This document shows, piece after piece, positions 57,545 to 64,000 of a DNA stretch of 64,000 nt. A program made the position numbers and the translations under genes. Where the stretch lies: assembly GCF_037392515.1 (NCBI RefSeq), contig NC_090291.1, forward strand, positions 14,765,001-14,829,000, in the 5' to 3' direction. Source of the DNA: Haliotis asinina. Lineage: Eukaryota; Mollusca; Gastropoda; Lepetellida; Haliotidae. Position 1 is the stretch's first letter. Each line of letters starts with the position of its first letter. The notes under the pieces were generated by a model. It did not search any database, was not told where the DNA came from, and saw only the letters and a program-made list of their open reading frames with translations.

Positions 57545-58680
57545 CTGTTTCTGACTACAAACAATTTGAAAGAGACAGTCAAACGTTTTTCAACCCCTAA
57601 GATCACGGAAGTGGAGGTGACAATCGAGGATGTTCCCAACCAGCTGTTCAGCCAAAGCACGAGGGTTCACCAGCAGAGGGTCGAGATAAATAGGCTGCCG
57701 GCGATCAAACGCATGCTGGAAACCAACGTGGTGGTCAAGAATCTCCATCTTGTCGATGGGTCGCTCAGGGTGTACCTGACCTACACGGAGTCGACCCCAG
57801 AACTTATCTGCAGGACTGGTTGCACGTTTACCACGGCAAACTGAAAGGGGAATTGACGCTGTTCCTTCTGGACGGCTGCAGTGCCAGCAGTGAAATCTTG
57901 CAATAGAGAGGCTGTTGTACCTAGCCTCCTCTGGCCAAAACATGAAGCACAACGTTCGGTTTGCTGATGCAGAAATTCTATTCAGTGTTCAGAAACCTGA
58001 GGGAGCAGCCGCGATGTATGGCCCTGTTTCACGGCAAGGACAGAGATTCGTTGCAGGAATGCTTGCAAGACATTTGATTCCGAGCAAATGAGAATGTGAC
58101 TGCGTGCAGAGACAGCTCGCAGAAATGAAGCATACCAAACTCCTGTTGAAAACCCGTGGTGTACGAAGTTTGCTAGCTTATCCAAAATCGCTAGCAAAAC
58201 TCGAGCCAAATTATAAGAAAAGTCAAGCGATATTATAACAACACCCTAGCAAAAATGTATGAACTTCTCGTCATGTGCAACTTGACTTTCATGTCAACGT
58301 GTTTCGCGTGCATCAGAGTTCATTTTATTAGACTCAAAAGTCGTTTGTTACATTACATGATGAAGTGCAACAACCTTCTTGCACAAATGACTGCAAAAGA
58401 TCATACTAAGCGACACCAAGCGATAGAGGCTGTGGCGCTCGCAGTCAACAGCAAACCCAAACACTACTTGGGCAGCCTCGATCACATTCCCGATAAAATT
58501 CACAAATTGCCTGCCAAAGACATTGGCAAGCTGTACGCAAGATACGAAGCCAGACTTGGTGTTGAAATGATGAAAACCATAGGTTTGGTCCTGACACAGG
58601 TCTACACCGTCGTGCTGTCGAACAGATGCTGCCACCAGAGGAGGAGGAGGAAGAAGAACAAGGAGTGACTGATACTGTAA
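57545..58680 (+). pseudogene. Broken gene cluster, possibly from a Polinton-like virus element
   Basis: At least two protein remnants lie on the plus strand in DNA with more GC than its surroundings. The first (57575-57842) reads PKITEVEVTIEDVPNQLFSQ and then a charged stretch with VVKNLHLVDGSLRVYLTY, and is cut by a stop at 57842. The second (58348-58620) contains LPAKDIGKLYARYEARLG and MMKTIGLVLTQVYTVV. A frameshift near 58620 then leads to an acidic end, LPPEEEEEEEQG. I recall this combination from protein families near Polinton or adinto-like elements in invertebrates, but cannot confirm it here. No polymerase or integrase is seen, so it would be a fragment. Confidence 0.3.
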
Positions 58681-59217
58681 CCTGAAAAAAGAACAATCCC
58701 GAAAGAGTAACCAACGGTCACAAAAGCAGGTTAGTTAAACAGAAGAAGAATAAAAACAACACGTTTTATCATTGCTGGACCCACACACGATAGTCATCAC
58801 TGTGACGAGAAGGTGTCACTGTGCTGGTGTTTCACATGGATTGATGACAGCCACCAAAGATATGCTCGTCAAGCAAGGCGTCATTCCGGAAGACATAGAG
58901 AAGTGAAAAACGACATTAAATGCATAACATCATGGCCACAATCACAATGGTGGCTTGAAAGTTCGGTTACAAGGTTGTCCGATGAGATGAACGGTGAACG
59001 AGCACTCCCACCATCGCAAAAGTCGACGGCATGCATCCCCAACAAAATCCTTAAAAATACGTCTCGTTCTCCTTGGACAGTTTGAAATTTCAATTCCTGC
59101 TGTCATCTCTGCACTGCCTGGAGAAAGCCAACCACCCAGCAGACTTTGCCATCACCAGTCGCTACACCGATTAGACTAGACATCTGCTGCTGAGAAAAGG
59201 CGTCTATTCAAATTTTG
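58681..59217. other. Unassigned, may be the end of the virus-like fragment
   Basis: Frames 58813-59085 (plus) and 58881-59093 (minus) oppose each other and neither has a domain I know. Composition resembles the block before it. Confidence 0.35.
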
Positions 59218-59335
59218 CATACACCGCGGTAGTAGTATTCAGGACTCGATAAGGCTTAATTTTTTCAAAAAATTAAATTAAGCCTTTGGGAGGACCTGTC
59301 ACAGTAACGCTACCGTGTATACTACTGAAGTTCAC
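59218..59335. repeat. Hairpin with a 12-bp perfect stem
   Basis: AAGGCTTAATTT (59251) pairs with AAATTAAGCCTT (59275). Looser outer matches (ACACCGCGGTAGTAGTATTC against TACCGTGTATACTACTGAAG) extend it to about 115 bp. It may be a small palindromic MITE. Confidence 0.55.
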
Positions 59336-60167
59336 ATGTCACCCAAAACATTGATGATTTAAAATGTGTTCACCAGGAAAAGTCGACTATGTAAGGATAT
59401 AATCCTTTCTTTAATCCCTTAAATAAACATCAATAAAACAACACTAAAATCTAAGACTGCCGCCAGCCGCCAGCCGCCTGAAACTAAAAATCGCCTTAAC
59501 GTGAATACCCTCGCCATCCACAGGAACGCCAAGGTGTGCAGGGGTGGATATCGGAAGATGTCGACCTGTCTAACTGGAATTCAGCTTCAACTTAACGTGA
59601 CATGGTAATCATTAAGCTACAAATGGTCGCCTAATACTTCAATGAATAAAGCGCTGTCAAATCGCCTGTAAAGCAGAATTAAGGAGTAATCGTTTTGTCT
59701 GTTCTTTTTCTTCAAATTCTATTTCTTGTCAGCTGTAGTCTCATTTAAATGCTAAAGGTACGACTAGAAGTAGAATATACACCCAGGCGGATATTTCCAT
59801 TCACAAGTTACTATGCTTTGGAAAAAGTAGTTCCAGCCAATGTCTAGCTGGCATTTATGTTGGTTAGAACATGCATCAAAACAAAGCAGGTATGGTCTAA
59901 ATGTTGTTAGTGATTATGTTGGGGTTTTTTGGTAGGAGTTAACTCTTGTTTCTGATCTCGCAATACAACTGAGGTATCAGACCACTAATCATATACCCCC
60001 AGACTTAGTTGCAAGTTTGATCTGTTGCTACTGAGGGGTGAATGTTAACATCACTGTTAATCTTTATGGCGAAAATCACCGTTCTTGTCTGATACTGTCT
60101 CTGAATTTGTGTTGTCACTCAACTTTGTAATGTCATAGTGAGACTCCATTGATTTGTGAACTAGAGA
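59336..60167. other. No gene seen
   Basis: Direct repeat GCCGCCAGCCGCCAGCCGCC at 59459-59478. Otherwise featureless. Confidence 0.4.
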
Positions 60168-60300
60168 CTGTACGGTAGCCTAATGGATAAAGCGTTGGGT
60201 CGTCACGTCGAAGACTTGTGTTTGGATATACCTACATGTGTACAATGAATCCCATTTCTGATGTCCCCACCGTTGGAATATTGCTAACAACGTCACTTAG
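60168..60300 (+). repeat. SINE-A copy, decayed
   Basis: TACGGTAGCCTAATGGATAA, GTCACGTCGAAGACTTGTG, CCCATTTCTGATGTCCCC, GTTGGAATATTGCTAACAAC. The B box is lost. Confidence 0.75.
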
Positions 60301-60329
60301 AGAGTTTACACCTAGATCTAGGCGGACAT

Positions 60330-60441
60330 CGCAGCTTGAGCTGGCAAGGTACAAAGACCATCTCAAACCTATGGACCCGATACAACAATACTGGGAGTGT
60401 TAATGCCAGACCTAGGTCTGGTCGACCTGTAGCACGACAAT
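60330..60441 (+). mobile_element. Tc1-like transposase N-terminal fragment
   Basis: The plus frame through 60336 reads KTISNLWTRYNNTGSVNARP followed by RSGRPVARQ. This is the end of the Tc1 helix-turn-helix domain and the GRPR linker (T-ISNLW-RY--TGSV--RPRSGRP is the usual pattern). The fragment then merges into the 22-bp minisatellite. No catalytic part follows. Confidence 0.7.
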
Positions 60442-61042
60442 GGTCGACGTGGATCACGACAATGGTCGACGTGGATCACGACAATGGTCGACCTGTAGCA
60501 CGACAATGGTCGACGTGGATCACGACAATGGTCGACGTGGATCACGATAATGGTCGACGTGGATCACGATACTGGTCGACGTGGATCACGATAGTGCTCG
60601 ACCTGTAGCACGACAATGGTCGACGTGGATCACGATAGTGCTCGACCTGTATCACGACAATGGTCGACGTGGATCACGATAATGGTCGACGTGGATCACG
60701 ATACTGGTCGACGTGGATCACGATAGTGCTCGACCTGTAGCACGACAATGGTCGACGTGGATCACGACAATGGTCGACGTGGATCACGATAATGGTCGAC
60801 GTGGATCACGATAGTGCTCGACCTGTAGCACGACAATGGTCGACGTGGATCACGACAATGCTCGACCTGGAGCACGACAATGGTCGACGTGGATCACGAT
60901 AATGGTCGACGTGGATCACGATAATGCTCGACCTGGAGCACGACAATGGTCGACGTGGATCACGACAATGGTCGACGTGGATCACGATAATGGTCGACGT
61001 GGATCACGATAATGCTCGACCTTGAGCACGAGAATGCTCGAC
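60420..61042 (+). repeat. 22-bp minisatellite, about 28 units
   Basis: Unit GGTCGACGTGGATCACGACA plus AT, with variants GGTCGACCTGTAGCACGACA and GCTCGACCTGGAGCACGACA arranged in a mosaic. Most units hold a GTCGAC site. The first unit (60420) still lies in frame with the GRP codons of the Tc1 fragment, so the array seems to have grown from that sequence. Confidence 0.95.
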
Positions 61043-62734
61043 CTCACGTTGCAGGCGTTTGACAGAACTGTTAAATGAAAATCAGCATATAAAGCTCTAG
61101 CTAGATGGCATATGGTCTGTCATATGAACTGTTTTATCAACAACATGTTAGAAAACAAGAAGATGCGAGCACATATGTCATGTAACTCTATCATGCACAT
61201 CCTCTTGGGTGGTCAGAATGATGTCTCGTTTGTTGAGACAAATCCCTGTAAATGACTGTTTATGTTTAGAGGTTAAGTGGCATAGCAGATCAGCAGTAGG
61301 TTCAATGGGTCAATAAATGGACATATGTAATGACTGACAGCAGTTACTGATAGGCACATTCCACAAGGGCCAAATCTTTCATTTCAAAATATGATGGCAG
61401 GAATTTATGCTACAACCGACTAATAAATAGTGTCAGAATTTTAAATCCAAATGTGTGGGGAACGGTTGATCAAACCGTACTATTCACGTTTATACCTAAA
61501 TGTTATATTCTACTGGGGATTTCTCAGGGATGTATAACAATTTCACACGTGCGATAAAGGCCGTCCAAGGGTTTCAAGTCCGTTGGTTGTAAATGTGTCT
61601 CCGAATACGTTTTTTACTTTGAGTTCGATGGTAGTGTGAGGATTATTTGTTAATTTGAATGCGACAGTAATTGAAAAATTGCCATCGTAAATGAAAACAA
61701 GAACAGGGCGGGCATTAATATGGGTTTTCATTATTTCACAGATGCTATGACGCCCTAGGCTTACACTGTCTAGTGTTCTGTCGAAGATAATGCCGTGACA
61801 ATATACTGTTTTTTTCATAGCGTTTCCCTGTTATCTCCTATCGTCAGTTCGTATTGCGTATGGAAATTAAACTGTGGACGACAGCCTTTGACCCTTGGCG
61901 GAAAACCTTCAAAAATGCGACAAATGCAGTTTTGAAGAGCTGAGTTTTTGTTGCATTATGACATTGTGACCCAGTGTGACATTTTACGAGGCTCTATTTA
62001 AAAAATTGTAGCATAACCTGAAGAGTCAATACAGGCATTCTTTCAGAATTTCATACAGTCCTTCAATGGAAAGTAATATGGCTAACGTTTTTTTTTCTCT
62101 TTTTTATATCCTTTTCGACCGATCGCCTCTAGTCAGCGCCACTTTAGAGAGGAGAAACATGTGGATGCCGATGGTGGTCACACAAGATACCGGCATTTTA
62201 CTCTCATCAAGTGGTTTTAACGGCGCCTCTCTGATTTTACCTAACACTTACTCGATAATAAGATTTTGGAGTTTTGTAAATTGATGGTTGTACTGTAACT
62301 GTGCTATGATGCCATGTTTGAATCAGATATACGAACTAAGTAGGTAAACTACAAAACAGCATAACAAGTTTCTTTTCAGGAAATACTGAACTGTCAAGGG
62401 GACATAACTCTTAGAGTCATATGCAAACACCGTCAAATGTCGCTGCATACACTTTTCACATGTTTATACGTGATGTATACATCTTGATTGTGGTTTGCTT
62501 TTCCTAAATACTTAAAAGATGTTATCACGTCGCTGACTATCCCGACATCAAGTGAGGACACATTCAATGGAATTTTCCATCCACTTTCGGTTTCGATGTA
62601 CAAAGAGTAACAATGTTATCAGATGTACAAATACCCATGTCATCACATCTATTTTTGAACGATGTTATGTGAAGTAGTATGAAATTAAAAGATTCAAATT
62701 ACGTTTCAACAGTGTTTTCGTTATTTACCTCCAC
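61043..62734. other. No convincing gene
   Basis: Only one frame, 61543-61818 on the minus strand, has an ATG and a plausible composition; see that entry. The rest is AT-rich. Confidence 0.4.
61543..61818 (-). CDS. Small ORF, 91 residues, unknown
   Basis: Begins ATG (MKKTVYCHGIIFDRT) and contains an alternating beta-like segment (VLVFIYDGNFSITVAFKL). No domain, signal peptide or membrane segment is clear, and no splice partners or poly(A) signal were found. In repeat-rich molluscan DNA a frame of this length can occur by chance. Confidence 0.15.
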   Translation of the reverse strand: MKKTVYCHGIIFDRTLDSVSLGRHSICEIMKTHINARPVLVFIYDGNFSITVAFKLTNNPHTTIELKVKNVFGDTFTTNGLETLGRPLSHV

Positions 62735-62900
62735 CGAGACCACAACATGGACGGCCACCCGGGTTTGACAGCGTCACACTTCCTGATGGCCTCGACGATG
62801 ATGATCACGTGACACGAAGTTGACAGGAGTGAATCAGTCACGCAACACGCGATATCTTGCAGCAGATATGAGAACCGCAATGTCTGCTCTGTACCGTATA
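62735..62900 (-). repeat. Segment shared with 35640-35830
   Basis: On the minus strand it reads CHVIIIVEAIRKCDAVKPGW then PSMLWSRW up to a GGTGGAG|GTAAAT donor-like site. The 35.7-kb copy has VIIPLEAS, RKWKS and PSML in the same order. It is either a dispersed repeat or a duplicated 5' exon. Confidence 0.4.
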
Positions 62901-63061
62901 TGTTAAGCTGACTGTGTGCCGGTTTACTATGGACCAACGGACCAAGCGTGAAAAACAATCAGACAATCTTCAAACTTGAGAAAACGAGCCATAAATCCAC
63001 AAATAATGCAAACGTAACAATGACATAATTAGTAAACGTTTATTACAGATGAGTAATGTAG
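62901..63061. other. Short spacer, nothing seen
   Basis: No feature recognised. Confidence 0.4.
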
Positions 63062-63142
63062 AAACACTCAGTAATATTCGAGCTTTATACCGAGGATCTG
63101 CAAATAATTGAGTCTGGACCAGAAAAACCCATGATCCCATGC
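63062..63142 (+). repeat. Repeat B fragment
   Basis: CACTCAGTAATATTCGAGC, CTGCAAATAATTGAGTCTGG and ACCAGAAAAACCCATGATCC. Confidence 0.65.
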
Positions 63143-63329
63143 AGTGACTTTTGACAATCAAGTTATTTCTGAATTCTTAGCAGTTGTCATGCTTATATGG
63201 TGCATAGCGTATGGTGACACTAACATGTAACACGTGAGCGTAGGCCATTGCATGTAGCTGGAATATTTCCCTCATGTATTGCAGCCCCTCTCTTATACCG
63301 AGGATGAACAGACTGCGGTCTCTGTGGTT

Positions 63330-63825
63330 TCATGACACTTCCGGTGTTTGATGCTGCAGCATATAGTACACATTGCCATCCTGCAGTCTTTACAGAACAG
63401 TTGTATCGTCTTATGACTACATATGATGCCTTGCCATAGAAAGTGCCAGGTTCACTGTCTGTTTGGACCCTTGCTTCGTTCACCAGAGCTTCTTTAACAA
63501 ACGGCATCATGGCATGATACGGAACATCCCACTTCCGATGTCTGTTGCTGCAGCATACAGTACACATTGCCATCCTGCGATCCTTACAGAAGAGTTTTAT
63601 CGTCTCGTCTGTGTGAATTGTGAACATGAAGCTACATACTTTGGGTTTCCTGTTGCCATGAACACGTACATCACTCACTTTTATGATCACGTGTTAGTAA
63701 CAACCTCTTGTGGAACTTAAGACACTCATCACAGAAGACTTCTTCACGAGTGGTGCACCACATTGTACCTGGGGTTGTCTGCCCATCTCCTTTGCACACG
63801 CTACACGCATCAACATCTAAATATC
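63330..63825 (-). pseudogene. Second, decayed copy of the TRIM B-box exon
   Basis: 63680-63825 matches 51130-51273 closely (CAGAAGACTTCTTCACGAGT, GGTGCACCACATTGTACCTG and GCACACGCTACACGCATCA). The first zinc module is still readable on the minus strand, although CTTREE has replaced CTTCEE, losing a Cys. The B-box 2 part is present twice: 63529-63640 and again, about 190 bp further along, at 63335-63412 (CACTTCCGGTGTTTGATGCT, CATTGCCATCCTGCAGTCTT). The frame is broken, and the coiled-coil and propeller are absent from the expected place. The intron-side sequence before the exon is also duplicated. Confidence 0.85.
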
Positions 63826-64000
63826 CAAAACTTGCTCTAATGATTCGTGCTAGTCATACAACAAACATCCACTTAATTCGACTTACAACTATATTTACAC
63901 ACATACATATATACACATATACAGACCCTAGCTATTCGCTACAACTATGAAATGTATACACTATTGGGCTACAACGTTCATATAAAGATTTTGGCAGTGC
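63826..64000. repeat. Duplicated TRIM intron segment, runs off the window
   Basis: ACACATACATATATACACAT then CAGACCCTAGCTATTCGCTA and GGGCTACAACGTTCATATAA correspond to 52140-52510 beside the first TRIM copy, but in shortened form. It shows that the duplication covered the intron as well as the exon. Confidence 0.65.

Noticed and set aside
57590-57952. Minus-strand frame of 120 codons
   Set aside because: It overlaps the plus-strand remnant, which has the more protein-like pattern; treated as a shadow.
60420-61042. CRISPR-like array
   Set aside because: Units are contiguous with no spacers, the genome is animal, and the unit matches a Tc1 linker sequence.

Overview
The window looks like noncoding, repeat-rich chromosomal DNA from a gastropod mollusc, most likely an abalone (Haliotis). 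That assignment is an inference. It rests on two interspersed repeat families I recognise from abalone DNA. One is a tRNA-like SINE ('SINE-A' here) and the other a second element ('repeat B' here). Both carry the same end, with a GTTTTACGCCGC core, an AGCAATATTCCAGC box and a (GTGA)n tail. Introns, long microsatellites, molluscan-style gene families (alpha-kinase, B-box/NHL TRIM) and many decayed retrotransposons and DNA transposons all point to a eukaryote. There are no operons and nothing bacterial. Names such as SINE-A, repeat B and repeat C are working labels only.

Layout. 0-5 kb: SINE-A and repeat B copies, microsatellites, a G-rich tract and a decayed 25-bp minisatellite. 5.0-6.9 kb: a 5'-truncated LINE with a readable reverse transcriptase broken only by stop codons. 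7.4-8.1 kb: a pyrimidine-rich minisatellite running into (CT)n. 10.6-15.3 kb: a repeat C pair, a foldback element with a CA core, and a CpG-containing block with an E-box and a splice donor near 11.68 kb that may be a promoter and first exon. 16-26 kb: microsatellites, SINEs and a small Tc1-type MITE. 26.8-27.8 kb: the best protein-coding exon, an alpha-kinase-family protein that has lost residues needed for catalysis. 28-34 kb: AT-rich DNA with repeat B relics. 34.3-35.2 kb: a decayed Tc1 transposase on the minus strand. 39.2-40.8 kb: a decayed Ty3/gypsy pol on the plus strand. 41.8-49.5 kb: six head-to-tail copies of a 1,282-bp unit.

49.6-51.3 kb holds a minus-strand TRIM-type gene (two B-boxes, coiled coil, NHL-like propeller) with one in-frame stop. 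A second, more decayed copy of its B-box exon lies at 63.2-63.8 kb. Between them are a (CACATA)n block, a foldback element with tRNA-like arms, a 2.2-kb DNA transposon with inverted ends and an internally deleted transposase, a possible virus-derived gene cluster at 57.5-58.7 kb, and a 22-bp minisatellite that appears to have grown out of a Tc1 transposase fragment at 60.4 kb.

There is no sign that the genes form one pathway. The two host-type genes (alpha-kinase and TRIM) are on opposite strands, 22 kb apart. The most unusual structure is the 1,282-bp tandem array beside the gypsy remnant. Its inner four units look identical by eye, while its two end units share a different set of variants.
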